Shown: positions 18,877-28,107 of the stretch, piece after piece
Numbering within the stretch: position 1 is the stretch's first letter
Layout of the letters: every line of letters begins with the position of its first letter
Source: JAJPKK01 sp963807015
GTDB lineage: Bacteria > Pseudomonadota > Alphaproteobacteria > Rhizobiales > Xanthobacteraceae
Assembly: GCA_963807015.1 (NCBI GenBank)
Contig: CAWEAS010000015.1
Coordinates: 124,001 to 188,000 of the forward strand
Direction: 5' to 3'
DNA length: 64,000 nt
Notes under the pieces: generated by a model
What the model saw: the letters and a program-made list of their open reading frames with translations, nothing else
Databases searched by the model: none
What the model was told of the DNA's origin: nothing
Position numbers and translations under genes: made by a program

Positions 18877-20177
18877 CAGTTCGCCATCATCACGCGATCC
18901 CAGTGCCGCATGAACTCGAATTGGATAACTTCCGCCAGAACCGGGCGGTACGCGCGGCCGGGACCTTCATAATCCGCGACGGGTTTGTTCAACGGCGGCA
19001 AACCTGTGTGGAAGCTGTAGGGATATTGTCGCGCGATGGCGTTGTCGGCCGCACTAGTGGCCGAGACCCAGAGTTCCATGTCATCCTGCTCGAATACGCC
19101 AGCCACTCCGAAATTATGAAATCCGCTGCTGAGAGCATTCGCCTTGTAGGTGTCGGAGGATTCCTTCTCGGCGAGCACCCAGCTCAAGATCTCCATTTCC
19201 GAACCGCTGACGGGATGCCATTGCCGTATGATCAGCGCCTTCTCGCCGACGCCCGCCTGGGTCTCGATGAAGGACAGGTTCGGGAAGATATTGCCGACGG
19301 CGACCCGCAGATGATGCAGCACCCTTAATTGGTCCGGCTTCAGCATCTGGGCATAGATCGCAGTCAAACCGGGATCATGCGTTTGGTAGGCTTCGTCGTT
19401 CATGCCGGCGCTCAGGTAGCTGAGCGTGCACCCGTGCCCGCCGTCCGTGATGATCTGGATGTTGCGATCGACGACCTTGGTGAATCCGGATCGGGCCGAG
19501 CGCAACGGATTGAGCGTGGTCGGCCCGATGTGGGTGGTGAAAACGTGCTGGCTATCGCCGATGAAGTTCAGCGCGCCCACCTTCCAATTCGCTTTGGCGC
19601 GCCAGCGATGCGGCGGCGCCAGGACCTGCGTTCCCAAAGGCGTGCGACCGAAGTAGCAGTCGATGTACCAGCGGAAATCACCGAGATAGCTCTCCAGGTC
19701 GATGACGTCGGCATTCCAACTGCCAAACACCAAACCGTGATAAGTCGCTACCCGCGGTACGCGGACGAGGCCCCACTGGGCGAAGTCCATTCCGCTCGGC
19801 ATGTGAGCATCGAATGTCGTGGTGACCAGCGCACCGCTGCGGTCATAGGTCCACCCATGATAGGGGCAGACGAAACGGTTCGTAGAGCCGGCATCGGAGC
19901 GGCAAAGCTTTGCGCCGCGATGGCGGCAACTGTTCAGCATCGCGATGACCGAGCGGTCAGTGCCACGCACGACAAGCACGGGAGCCCGACCGAGCGTGCG
20001 GGCGACATAGTCGCCCGGCTCAGGTATCTCGGTCTCGTGGGCAAGGAAAACCCAGCTTCTCTGGAAGATGCGGTCGAGCTCCAGCCGATAAACGTCATCG
20101 CTGACGAAGGCGTCTCGGCTGACGACGCCTTGCGCTTCATCGACCCATCGCCCGCTAGGGGTGCGCAGATCGTTCAT
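18876..20177 (-). CDS. Rieske aromatic-ring-hydroxylating dioxygenase alpha subunit (pair 1)
   Basis: A 433-residue protein. The Rieske centre is CRHRGAKLC near residue 88 and CPYHGW about 20 residues later. The C-terminal catalytic domain has WKVGALNFIGDSQHVFTTH, the region holding the mononuclear iron ligands, where the usual ENTVDxYH pattern is modified to GDSQHVFTTH. It catalyses O2-dependent hydroxylation of an aromatic or similar substrate with electrons from a reductase and ferredoxin, neither of which is adjacent. A 334-base gap separates it from the divergent HpxZ-like gene. Confidence 0.88.
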   Translation of the reverse strand: MNDLRTPSGRWVDEAQGVVSRDAFVSDDVYRLELDRIFQRSWVFLAHETEIPEPGDYVARTLGRAPVLVVRGTDRSVIAMLNSCRHRGAKLCRSDAGSTNRFVCPYHGWTYDRSGALVTTTFDAHMPSGMDFAQWGLVRVPRVATYHGLVFGSWNADVIDLESYLGDFRWYIDCYFGRTPLGTQVLAPPHRWRAKANWKVGALNFIGDSQHVFTTHIGPTTLNPLRSARSGFTKVVDRNIQIITDGGHGCTLSYLSAGMNDEAYQTHDPGLTAIYAQMLKPDQLRVLHHLRVAVGNIFPNLSFIETQAGVGEKALIIRQWHPVSGSEMEILSWVLAEKESSDTYKANALSSGFHNFGVAGVFEQDDMELWVSATSAADNAIARQYPYSFHTGLPPLNKPVADYEGPGRAYRPVLAEVIQFEFMRHWDRVMMAN

Positions 20178-20511
20178 TGTTCAAGCTCCGGTGGATGAGC
20201 CCGCTTCCGTCGGCAACTCCAAACTCTATACGGCCATAAGTCTGGACGCAGCGGGAAAATTGAGTAAGTGCTGGCCCGCAGATCAGGCATCTCAGTGGAT
20301 ACTGTCATAATCGCATTCGGGGCATGTGAGTTGCTTGAAAGCGTCGCGCATGCCCGTTGCGAGGCTCTTCAACGCGTGTCATCCGCCAGCGATGGTTGAA
20401 TTCGCGCGCCCCTGCTTGTCGTAGCCTACCGCACGCCATTATGAATTGCGATCGGCGTCCTTCGCGACGCAACCAATCCCATCCGCAGTCAATATCCTTT
20501 AAGGAGACCCC
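20178..20511. promoter_or_regulatory. Divergent intergenic region between Rieske alpha and HpxZ-like genes
   Basis: This 334-base stretch separates two divergent start codons and must hold both promoters. Seen directly: a strong AAGGAG at 20501-20506, five bases before ATG 20512. No clear sigma-70 boxes or long inverted repeat could be picked out by eye, and no credible small gene. Confidence 0.4.
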
Positions 20512-20892
20512 ATGACGATGACCATAAACATTCCCGAAGTCGTCGCTGAGGTTGCAGCGGTTGCCGAGGCGTACGACAGGGCTTTGGCGGTCAATGATCT
20601 CGATACGATCGATCGGCTCTTCTGGAACAGTCCTTTCACGTTGCGCTATGGCCCCAACGGGACTTTGGTGGGACATGCGGAAATCTCGCAATTTCGCCGG
20701 GCCCGCAACATCAAAGGCATCGAACGCACGCGGCGGCAGCCCCGGATCACGACGTTTGGCAGGGACTTCGCCGTCACCAATACGGAATCGGATCGTTCCG
20801 GCGTGACGAGCCGGCAAAGCCAGACCTGGGTTCGCATGCCTGAGGGCTGGCGCATTGTCTCCGCGCACGTATCGGACGAACCGCCGAAGTGA
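20512..20892 (+). CDS. AtzH/HpxZ-like (DUF3225) protein
   Basis: A 126-residue NTF2-fold protein: ALAVNDLDTIDRLFWNSPFTLRYGPNGTLVGHAEISQFRRAR and a C-terminal SRQSQTWVRMPEGWRIVSAHVS. This matches the AtzH/HpxZ family linked to oxalurate, cyanurate and biuret breakdown, where AtzH acts on dicarboxyurea. No AtzE/HpxW amidohydrolase partner is visible here. It lies between two Rieske dioxygenase pairs, which hints at a nitrogenous substrate for the region. Start fixed by a strong AAGGAG. Confidence 0.75.
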   Translation: MTMTINIPEVVAEVAAVAEAYDRALAVNDLDTIDRLFWNSPFTLRYGPNGTLVGHAEISQFRRARNIKGIERTRRQPRITTFGRDFAVTNTESDRSGVTSRQSQTWVRMPEGWRIVSAHVSDEPPK

Positions 20893-21021
20893 GCGGATCG
20901 AATCATCAAGGCGGCCGCAATCTTAGGTTGCGATCGTGCGACCCGGCCAATGGTTGCGGATTTCGGACTGTGTGAGCCGGGGAAGTCACCGGGCCGGGAC
21001 TTCGAGACCTCAAGTTTCACG

Positions 21022-21522
21022 TCACAGGATGATGCTCATGATGCCCTGGGCGCGCAGGGTGTCCTGCGCAAGGATTGCCTTCCGCTCGGCGATCTTGAAG
21101 CTCCCGCCGTGGCGCGTGAGCATGTAACGATACTGGCCCACAAACGTGCTGATCCGCTCCATGCGTGATCGATGGACAATGAAATTTGCCGTCGCGTGGA
21201 CGTCGTCACCCTGCACCGATGTAATGCGGACGTTGGAAATGAAGCGGCGAGTCTGCGAGCGTGGATTTTCGGCCCAGGCGCTGTCGCCGAGAAGTTGCCG
21301 TACGCGCGAGCGGATGCGCGGCAGGTCATCGGCAACGAGAAACACGCTCTTGGTCGGATCACGCTCGGCATTGTCGAGCGCAGGGACCTGATTGACCCCG
21401 TCTTCGGTGAAGAGTTCAACCCATTCGTCGAGCCGCCACTCGTCCAACAACTCGGCTTCCTCGTAAAAGAAATTCTCCACCTCCGCCCGCAGCTCGCGGT
21501 CCGCGCTCGCCGGCATCATCAA
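21022..21522 (-). CDS. Aromatic-ring-hydroxylating dioxygenase beta subunit (pair 2)
   Basis: A 166-residue NTF2-fold beta subunit: DRELRAEVENFFYEEAELLDEWRLDEWVELFTEDGVNQVPA, QTRRFISNVRI, and FVGQYRYMLTRHGGSFKIAERKAIL at the C-terminus. It follows its alpha gene after 22 bases in the same order as pair 1, so the two pairs are likely diverged copies or co-recruited isozymes. Start is within MMMP; the first Met codon was kept. Confidence 0.87.
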   Translation of the reverse strand: MMMPASADRELRAEVENFFYEEAELLDEWRLDEWVELFTEDGVNQVPALDNAERDPTKSVFLVADDLPRIRSRVRQLLGDSAWAENPRSQTRRFISNVRITSVQGDDVHATANFIVHRSRMERISTFVGQYRYMLTRHGGSFKIAERKAILAQDTLRAQGIMSIIL

Positions 21523-21544
21523 GCCTCCCCCTCTCCGGCCGAGA

Positions 21545-22786
21545 TCAGGCCATCACGTTCTGCCAGCCATGCCAGAACGAGCGCATTTGTACTTCATCGG
21601 TTGGCAGCGGGTGATCTTTCAGCATGCCGCGCGAGCAGTCCATGAGCGCGTCGTCCGGCAAATTCGCGCAGTTGCTCTGGATGAGTTCCATGACCTCTAT
21701 GTCATCGGGCGTGGCGTGGCCGGCGGGCCCAAGAAACGATAGATAGATGTCGAGCCGCTGCTTGCGCACCTCGGGGTCGTCGATGACGGGCATCAGCGGC
21801 CAGGCCGTGATGTCGGAGCGATCGGTGGCCGTCGGGAAGCAGGTGCGGATCACGCGGCGTTGCTCGATGTAAAGCGTGTTCGGAAACAGCAGCAGGGTCC
21901 GGGTGAAGTCGAGCATGCGGGTGGCGCGCTCCTTGCCGAACTTTGCCTCCCACGCCTTGCGCTTTCCCTCATCAGCGACGCCGCTGAATTTGCGGTACTC
22001 GATCACGGCGTGACCGTTGCCGAGCTCTTGCGGAGCGATCGCGCCCTCGTTCGCTGTACGTGGATTGGGCGGCTTGAGCCCCAGCACCTTGGGCACGTAG
22101 TCGTACATGAAACGGCCGTGCGTCGAGTTCAGATGGTAGATGTCGACGGTATTCTCCATCAACAGCTTCCAGTTTGCGCGCATGGAATATTCATGCGTCC
22201 CCGGCAGGATCGCATTGCCGTCCTCATCCTGGTCGAGAATCATGTCGAGATAAGCACGCGCGCCGGCGAGATAGTCCTCGAGGGGCTCGGTTTCGCGGCT
22301 GAAGCACGCGAACAGCCAGCCGCGGTAGTTTTGCGCGCGCACCTCGAGAAGGCCCATCTCGGCAGTATCGAAGCCCGGACCATAGGCGTCGCGCAGGGGC
22401 ACGCCCTCGAGCCTGCCTCGGTTGTCGTAGCTCCAGTTGTGATAGAAACAGATGAAGCTCGCGGCGTTGCCCTTGGGATAGCGGCACACGGTTGCGCCAC
22501 GGTGTCGGCAGCTGTTGTGGAATAACCGAATTTGGCCGTCGCTGCCGCGGGCGATGATGAGCGGCCTGCCGCCGACCCGGCGGGTCAGGAAGTCACCCGG
22601 CAGCGGCACTTCGCTTTCGTGTCCCGCGTAAAGCCAGGATCTGTCGAAGATGCGGCGCTTTTCGCGCTCGAACAATTCCGGATCGCAATAGACCCTCGGA
22701 TTGAAACGGAAGATTCCCTTCTCGGCATCCTCCTGAAACAACCCGGCCACATCGTTCGGCGCGTTCGACAACCTGGCGTCCATCAA
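21545..22786 (-). CDS. Rieske aromatic-ring-hydroxylating dioxygenase alpha subunit (pair 2)
   Basis: A 413-residue protein with Rieske ligands CRHRGATVC and CFYHNW and the canonical catalytic-domain motif WKLLMENTVDIYHLNSTHGRF, which carries the Asp bridge and the two iron His ligands. Compared with pair 1 its active-site motif is intact and standard. No reductase or ferredoxin gene lies nearby, so electrons come from elsewhere. Confidence 0.9.
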   Translation of the reverse strand: MMDARLSNAPNDVAGLFQEDAEKGIFRFNPRVYCDPELFEREKRRIFDRSWLYAGHESEVPLPGDFLTRRVGGRPLIIARGSDGQIRLFHNSCRHRGATVCRYPKGNAASFICFYHNWSYDNRGRLEGVPLRDAYGPGFDTAEMGLLEVRAQNYRGWLFACFSRETEPLEDYLAGARAYLDMILDQDEDGNAILPGTHEYSMRANWKLLMENTVDIYHLNSTHGRFMYDYVPKVLGLKPPNPRTANEGAIAPQELGNGHAVIEYRKFSGVADEGKRKAWEAKFGKERATRMLDFTRTLLLFPNTLYIEQRRVIRTCFPTATDRSDITAWPLMPVIDDPEVRKQRLDIYLSFLGPAGHATPDDIEVMELIQSNCANLPDDALMDCSRGMLKDHPLPTDEVQMRSFWHGWQNVMA

Positions 22787-22831
22787 TATCTCCCGTCCGA
22801 CCGGTTGATCCGTTGCCGGCGCTGTGAGCCT

Positions 22832-23806
22832 TCATTCCTCGGCAGAAAGCTTCGCATCCTTGATGACTTGGGCCCACTTCTCAGTGTCGGACCGGATTGT
22901 CTGGGCGAACTCCTCCGGTGAGCCGAGGAAGGGGTCGTAGAAATTCGGCGCGAGGAACGTTTTAGCGAATTCGGGGTCGGTGAGCACGTGCTGGACGGCT
23001 GCGTTGATCTCCCGGACGACATCCGGCGGCGTTGCTGCCGGCGCGAACAGGCCGAACCAATAGGTCGCGACAAATCCGGGCACACTCTCGGCGATGGTCG
23101 GAAGCTCGGGAAACGCGGCGAGGCGCTTCTTGCTGCCGACGCCCAGCGGGCGAAGCTGCCCCGCCTTCCAGGGCTGCTCCATCAGTCCCACATTGATGAA
23201 CATCATCGGAACGTGGCCGCCGGTGACGTCGGTGAGGGCAGGGCCGGCGCCCTTGTATTGCACGGCATTGATCTGCAATCCGGCCTTGGATTTGAGCAGT
23301 TCCATGCTGAGGTGCGGAGCCGATCCGATACCTAGGCTGGCATAGGCGAGTTCGCCGGGCCGCCCCTTCGCCAATGCGACGAGTTCATTGATCGTGTGGA
23401 CCGGCAGGGAGGGATGCGCAACCAGCGTCTCGTTTATGTAGCCAAAGCCGCTGACCGGCACGAAGTCCTTGATCGGATCATATGACAAGGCGCGGTAGAG
23501 AAACGGATTGGCCGTGAAGGTCGCGTCCGCGGTTGCGAGCAGCGTGTAGCCATCGGGCGCGGACTTCGCCACATAGGCCGCGGCGATCTGCGTGTTGGCA
23601 CCGGCCTTGTTCTCGATGATGGCCGGCCGGCGCCATGCCTCGGCGAGCCGCTGTGCCACGGCCCGCGCGATCACGTCGGTCGCACCGCCCGGCGCGTAGG
23701 CAACGACGATCGTGACCGGCTTTGACGGAAAGAGTTGCGCCTGGACCGATGCCGGACAAGTTCCGAAGCATGCGAGTGCAAACAGGAAGCTCCATTGACG
23801 GATCAT
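22832..23806 (-). CDS. TctC/Bug-family periplasmic solute-binding protein
   Basis: A 324-residue protein with a signal peptide (FLFALACFGTCPASVQAQ) and Bug signatures: FPSKPVTIVVAYAPGGATD, PAIIENKAGANTQIAAAYVAKSAPDGYTLL, and a C-terminal PEEFAQTIRSDTEKWAQVIKDA. These capture carboxylated compounds for tripartite tricarboxylate transporters. No TctA/TctB membrane genes are present. It diverges from the fumarase/tartrate dehydratase genes with only about 70 bases between starts, suggesting shared regulation and a C4-dicarboxylate or aromatic acid ligand. Confidence 0.9.
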   Translation of the reverse strand: MIRQWSFLFALACFGTCPASVQAQLFPSKPVTIVVAYAPGGATDVIARAVAQRLAEAWRRPAIIENKAGANTQIAAAYVAKSAPDGYTLLATADATFTANPFLYRALSYDPIKDFVPVSGFGYINETLVAHPSLPVHTINELVALAKGRPGELAYASLGIGSAPHLSMELLKSKAGLQINAVQYKGAGPALTDVTGGHVPMMFINVGLMEQPWKAGQLRPLGVGSKKRLAAFPELPTIAESVPGFVATYWFGLFAPAATPPDVVREINAAVQHVLTDPEFAKTFLAPNFYDPFLGSPEEFAQTIRSDTEKWAQVIKDAKLSAEE

Positions 23807-23874
23807 CTCGCGTCTCCACCACGGTGCAGCCTAGTGCCAAAACAGTGTACCATCTCGCGCAGCGAGGAGTCTCA

Positions 23875-24744
23875 GTGGCCATTACCTACGAAACGGTCAA
23901 ATCGGTCGCAGCCGAACTTTACGGCTCGTGCCTGATGAAAATTCCCGAGGACACCAAGGAGGCCTTGAAGCGTGCCTACGAGGCTGAAAGCAACGAGGGC
24001 GCGCGGAAGATTTTGGCGCTGATGCTGCGGAGTGCAACGGCCGCCGAGACGACCCGGAGTCACGTCTGCTCCGATGCCGGCGTGCCTGTCTATTTCGTCA
24101 AGATCGGCACTGCGGCGCGGCTTGAGGGCAATATCAAGCAGGCCATTTCGGACGGGTTCGACGCGCTCGTCGCGACCATCGAGCCACCCATCCTCAAGCA
24201 TGTCACCAATCCCTTGACCCACGAGCGCAGCTACAAGGGCAAGGACATGCCTTTGGTGAGCTACGATCTCATCGACGGCGCGGACTACCTGGAGATCCTT
24301 TGCTCACCCAAGGCCCTCGGCTCGGGGCGGTGGGCCGCGCTGGAAATCTTCAGCTTTCCAACGCTCGACGTGATCGAGAAATACGTCATGGATTGCGTGT
24401 TGAAGGCCGGTTCGCAGCATTGTCCGCCGGTCGTGGTCGGCGTCGGCATCGGGGGCACCTTCGATCACTGCGCCAAGATCGCCAAGCTTGCGACGCTGCG
24501 GCCATACGGCACTGCAAATCCTGAACTCATGATCGCGGCGATGGAAGAACGTTTGCTCAAGGCTGTGAACAAGACCGGCTTCGGACCGATGGGGACGGGC
24601 GGCGACACGACCGCCCTCGCCGTCAACGTCGAGTACGCTTCGGGCCATGGCTTCACGCCAGTCGCGGTCTGCTTCAATTGCTGGATCAACCGCCGCGCCG
24701 GCGCGCGCATCCACAACGACGGCAGGATCGAGCACTTCGAATGA
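23875..24744 (+). CDS. Fumarate hydratase/L-tartrate dehydratase alpha subunit
   Basis: The GTG start at 23875 is preceded by GAGGAG; an ATG-less in-frame extension to 23722 was rejected. The 289-residue product has the class I iron-sulphur hydro-lyase alpha pattern: HVCSDAGVPVYFVKIG (first cluster cysteine), SPKALGSGRWAALEIF, CPPVVVGVGIGGTFDHCAKIAK and the C-terminal VCFNCWINRRA. It forms the catalytic unit with the next gene, whose start overlaps its stop by 4 bases. Fumarate versus tartrate or another substrate cannot be told from sequence alone. Confidence 0.88.
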   Translation: MAITYETVKSVAAELYGSCLMKIPEDTKEALKRAYEAESNEGARKILALMLRSATAAETTRSHVCSDAGVPVYFVKIGTAARLEGNIKQAISDGFDALVATIEPPILKHVTNPLTHERSYKGKDMPLVSYDLIDGADYLEILCSPKALGSGRWAALEIFSFPTLDVIEKYVMDCVLKAGSQHCPPVVVGVGIGGTFDHCAKIAKLATLRPYGTANPELMIAAMEERLLKAVNKTGFGPMGTGGDTTALAVNVEYASGHGFTPVAVCFNCWINRRAGARIHNDGRIEHFE

Positions 24745-25388
24745 GCGCAGATCTTCCCGAGGTAGGCGGCACGATTCGGCTGAACCTGCCGGCGTCAGAA
24801 GCCGATATTCGCAAGCTGAAGTCAGGCGATTTCGTCATCCTCGACGGCGACATCATCATCACCGCCGGGCTTCCGACGCATCAGCGTATCCAAGACTGTA
24901 TCAACGAGGGTAAGTCGCCCCCGATCGATCTGACCGGGGGCACGCTGTTTCATCTCGGCAGCTACAGCCGCGAACGCGATGGGGCCTTCGAAGTCCTCTA
25001 CATGAATCCGACCACCAGCACGCGTTTCAATCCGTTCATGCCGGGATTCATCCGTCACTTCGGCCTGCGCATGGTCGGCGGGAAAGGCGGACTGGATCAC
25101 GCGAGTGCCGAGGCGATGAAGGAGGTGGGCTGCGTCTATCTCTCATTTCTTGGCGGTGGCGCTCCGCTGCACTCGGCTGCGATCACCGATGTCGTGCAAG
25201 TCGCGTGGGACGATCTCGTCGCCCATTACCGGTTGGTGAAGCTGCGCGTCGCGGGACTGGGTCCGTTGGTCGTTGGCATCGACAGCCACGGCAACAGCGC
25301 CTTCGAGCGGCTTGGTCGCGAGGCGCAGGAACGCATGCCTGAAATTCTGCGGAAATTGGACGCGGATCGCGCAACCGTTCGGAAGTGA
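24741..25388 (+). CDS. Fumarate hydratase/L-tartrate dehydratase beta subunit
   Basis: A 215-residue protein starting in an ATGA overlap with the alpha gene. It has beta-subunit features: LKSGDFVILDGDIIITAGLPTHQRI, GGTLFHLGSYSRERDG, NPTTSTRFNPFMPGFIRHFGLRMVGGKGGLD, and VYLSFLGGGAPLH. It completes the [4Fe-4S] hydro-lyase. Confidence 0.9.
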   Translation: MSADLPEVGGTIRLNLPASEADIRKLKSGDFVILDGDIIITAGLPTHQRIQDCINEGKSPPIDLTGGTLFHLGSYSRERDGAFEVLYMNPTTSTRFNPFMPGFIRHFGLRMVGGKGGLDHASAEAMKEVGCVYLSFLGGGAPLHSAAITDVVQVAWDDLVAHYRLVKLRVAGLGPLVVGIDSHGNSAFERLGREAQERMPEILRKLDADRATVRK

Positions 25389-25484
25389 CGCAATCCCATC
25401 CGCTCACGTTTGGAACGGCAACGTGTCCATCGGCTCGAAGGAGCAATTCTCTCATGGGATGAAGGCCAACCGGAGCGTCGTCCG

Positions 25485-26108
25485 TCACGAATCATCCACC
25501 GGCTCGGTCGCGCGAAATGACGGACGCGCCGCAATGACGGCGTGCCACGCGGCAAGGTTCGGATGCGTCTCCCGCCAATGATCGGCAGGGAAACGGAAGT
25601 CGATATAGGAAAGCGCGCAGCCGAGGGTGATTTGCCCGATCGAATAGGGAGCGTCCTTCAGCTTCCCGACGTCCCCTTCCAGGCTGCCGAGCGTTGCGTT
25701 GCGTCGGACGGCGTAGCTCGCGAGATGTTCCGCCGACTGATGCCCAACAGGGCGGCTCAGTTCGTTTCGCCACAGCAAGAGGAAATCGAGCATGCCGTCG
25801 CCGAGAGCCTGCCAGCGCAGCGCGGTGAAACGCTCCGGCAGGGACGCCGGGAACAATTTCCGTCCGTCATGCAGGCTGTCGAAATACTCGCAGATGACCG
25901 GCGAATCGTAGATCGGCGTGCCGTCGGCTAGGACAAGGGTCGGCAGCTTGGACAGCGGATTGTCGACCATCAGCGCGTCATTCGGCTTGGTTGTCGCCGC
26001 GACCGTCCGCACGCGGTCGAGCCGGTCCGCCAAACCAAGCTCATGCGCCACGATCATGACCTTGCGCACAAACGGTGAGCGCGGCGACCAATGCAGTTTC
26101 ATGCGCAT
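25485..26108 (-). CDS. Glutathione S-transferase family protein
   Basis: A 207-residue GST: N-terminal thioredoxin-like fold LHWSPRSPFVRKVMIVAHELGL with the SPF(V)RK motif, PLSKLPTLVLADGTPIYDSPVICEYFD for glutathione contacts, then the helical C-terminal domain. Ends DHWRETHPNLAAWHAVIAARPSF. It could detoxify or open rings of aromatic catabolites. It is transcribed the same way as the flavin reductase 65 bases upstream. Confidence 0.88.
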   Translation of the reverse strand: MRMKLHWSPRSPFVRKVMIVAHELGLADRLDRVRTVAATTKPNDALMVDNPLSKLPTLVLADGTPIYDSPVICEYFDSLHDGRKLFPASLPERFTALRWQALGDGMLDFLLLWRNELSRPVGHQSAEHLASYAVRRNATLGSLEGDVGKLKDAPYSIGQITLGCALSYIDFRFPADHWRETHPNLAAWHAVIAARPSFRATEPVDDS

Positions 26109-26173
26109 GATGCGATCTCGTGTTGTCGCGACGAATCCCGCCTTAAGTCAGCCGCCCGCGAGGATGCGAGAGG

Positions 26174-26827
26174 CTATTCTGTCGTCGCCGATTGTCGCGG
26201 CTCGACCGGCTCGCGTTCTTTGGATGGCTTGGCCGGACGCGCCATGCTGAACAGAACGTCCACGACGCTGTAGTCTGCGTAGCCGAGCCGCGCGATCGGC
26301 TTCATGCGCAAAACGTCAACTTGGCCGTCGACGATCGCCGCGTCTGCAACGTGCACGCCGACCACCTCGCCGATGATGACAGCGGACGGATTCGGCCGCC
26401 CGTCGGAGCAGGTGAAGCGGACGGTCTTATTGTATTTGCATTCAAGTGCCACCGGAGACAGCCGCACGCGCGGGGGCTTCACGTTGAGACAGGTCGCCAT
26501 CTCGATGCCGACCCGTTCCGGCTCGCTGATCTCCGATTCGAACTCGGCGGACGACGCGTTCATCACCTCGCGCAGCTCGTAGGTCGCCATGTTTACGACG
26601 AACTCCCCAGTCTCCTCGGCATTGACCTGCGAATGCTTGCGTGGATGGCTGGAAAACATCACGAACGGCGGATGGGCCGACACCGTATTGAAAAAGCTGT
26701 AGGGCGCAAGGTTGACCACGCCGCTCGTGCTCAGCGTCGAGATCCAGCCGATCGGGCGCGGCACCACCAGCGCATTCCAGGGATTGTGCGGCAAGTTGTG
26801 GTCGTTGCGCCGCGGGTCATAGAACAT
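26174..26827 (-). CDS. Flavin reductase family protein (FMN-binding split barrel)
   Basis: A 217-residue protein beginning MFYDPRRNDHNLPHNPWNALVVPRPIGWISTLSTSGVVNLAPYSFFN, the conserved FMN-binding opening of the family, with HSQVNAEETGEFVVNMAT and ALECKYNKT. It may supply reduced FMN to the LLM monooxygenase at 13934-15238; genomic distance makes this only a candidate pairing. Confidence 0.86.
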   Translation of the reverse strand: MFYDPRRNDHNLPHNPWNALVVPRPIGWISTLSTSGVVNLAPYSFFNTVSAHPPFVMFSSHPRKHSQVNAEETGEFVVNMATYELREVMNASSAEFESEISEPERVGIEMATCLNVKPPRVRLSPVALECKYNKTVRFTCSDGRPNPSAVIIGEVVGVHVADAAIVDGQVDVLRMKPIARLGYADYSVVDVLFSMARPAKPSKEREPVEPRQSATTE

Positions 26828-26908
26828 GGTTGGCTTTCGTCTTCGCGGAGGGACAAGCGGTAGGTCAAGGAAAGACTAGCGCCTCGCGCGAAGTCCTCGC
26901 AACACGTA

Positions 26909-26930
26909 AAAAGTCAGATCATTGACTTTT
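26909..26930. promoter_or_regulatory. Inverted repeat in divergent intergenic region
   Basis: Perfect 8-bp arms AAAAGTCA and TGACTTTT separated by six bases, lying between the divergent flavin reductase and channel genes. The absence of a T-tract with a GC stem argues against a terminator; an operator is more likely. The regulator is unknown. Confidence 0.4.
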
Positions 26931-27090
26931 CGCTCAAGTCTGTGGGCGCACGTCCATCGTCTGGGCATTGGTCATCGAGCGCGGCGTAGTCGTGCAAGTC
27001 TGTCGCGACGGACGGCGCGATCGAATCTGGCGCAGGGCGCTCGCCGGGAGACGCATCGAACCGTCATCGAAACGCACTAGCCTTGCGCGC

Positions 27091-28107
27091 ATGGAGTTTG
27101 TCTACCGCCTCAAATGTCACCTGGCGATCTTGCCCTTGGGCGCGGCATTGGCCGGCCTCGCCGCGCTCGGGATTTTCACATTCGTCGCGCCGGCGTATTG
27201 CGCCGATCAAGGCCAGGGATTGCCCGTGCGCGTCGCCGTCTATGATGTTGCGCCTTATGGCGGGCAGAGCCGCGAGGGATTGTTTTCGGGGGCAAGCGTC
27301 GATCTCTGGCGTCGCGTCGCAGAGCATCTGCACCGGCAATATGAGTTGACACTGGTCTCTCAGATCGACGACGTCTTGTCAGGCCTGGAGCACGGCTCGT
27401 TCGATCTCGGGATCGGCGCCATTACGATCACACCGGAACGGCTGGCGCGCGTGGATTTTTCCTATCCGACGCATCGTTCCGGGGTAGCCGCAGCCTTCGC
27501 CAAGCGGACGGGGGTGATGGCCGCGTTCTATGACTACGGCGCGATCGCGGGCGAACTCAGTTCTCTCATCCTTGCGATTGCGATCTTCTTGGCTGTGATT
27601 GGAGTGCTCATGTGGTGGTTCGAGCACTCCGCGCTGCGAAAATCCGACAAGTCCGTTGCTGGAGAGCCCCAATCGTCCGTGACGTCCTGGCACGAAGGCA
27701 TCTATTGGGCGGTCGTCACGATGACCACGGTCGGCTATGGCGACAAGACGCCAAAAACGCATCTCGGTCGCGCCCTCGCGGTCGGTTGGATGATCGGCAG
27801 TCTTGTGCTGGTCTCCCTGCTGACGACCAACCTGGTGGCGCGCATGACCGCCGAGCGGGTCGAAGGCGTCGCGCCGGCGCGGACGAGCGATCTTATGGGC
27901 AAGCGGCTGGCCGCAGTTTCTGCGTCGTCAGGTGCTGAATATCTCGAAGATCAACACTTCGATTTCCTGAAATTCAGTAATCTGACAGAGGCGCTCGAAG
28001 CTCTTGCTGCTGGAAAAACGGATGCCGTCGTCAAGAAGTCTAGGCAAAAACTTTCAAGTTCGACGCATATGAGTCCAGAATTAATTCAAAATCATATCAC
28101 AACCTAA
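27091..28107 (+). pseudogene. Glutamate-receptor-like potassium channel, truncated at the composition junction
   Basis: Start at 27091. An N-terminal hydrophobic signal is followed by the first lobe of a periplasmic binding domain (VRVAVYDVAPYGG, FDLGIGAITITPERLARVDFSYP), a membrane helix (LILAIAIFLAVIGVLMWWF), a pore with the K+ filter TMTTVGYGDKTP, a second helix (GWMIGSLVLVSLLTTNLVA), then the start of the second lobe (TSDLMGKRLAAVSASSGAEYLED). This is the GluR0 design. The high-GC frame ends at about GKTDAVV (28,030); the remaining codons to 28107 are AT-rich and unlike the family, so 60-100 residues of the second lobe are missing. Confidence 0.85.
28025..28050. other. Composition breakpoint between high-GC and low-GC DNA
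   Basis: Base composition and codon use change within tens of bases, inside the channel reading frame: GATGCCGTCGTC upstream, then AAAAACTTTCAAGTTC-type sequence. No direct repeat, tRNA, integrase or insertion-sequence end is seen at the change. From here to 28259 there is no gene I can support; the stretch is AT-rich. Confidence 0.8.
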
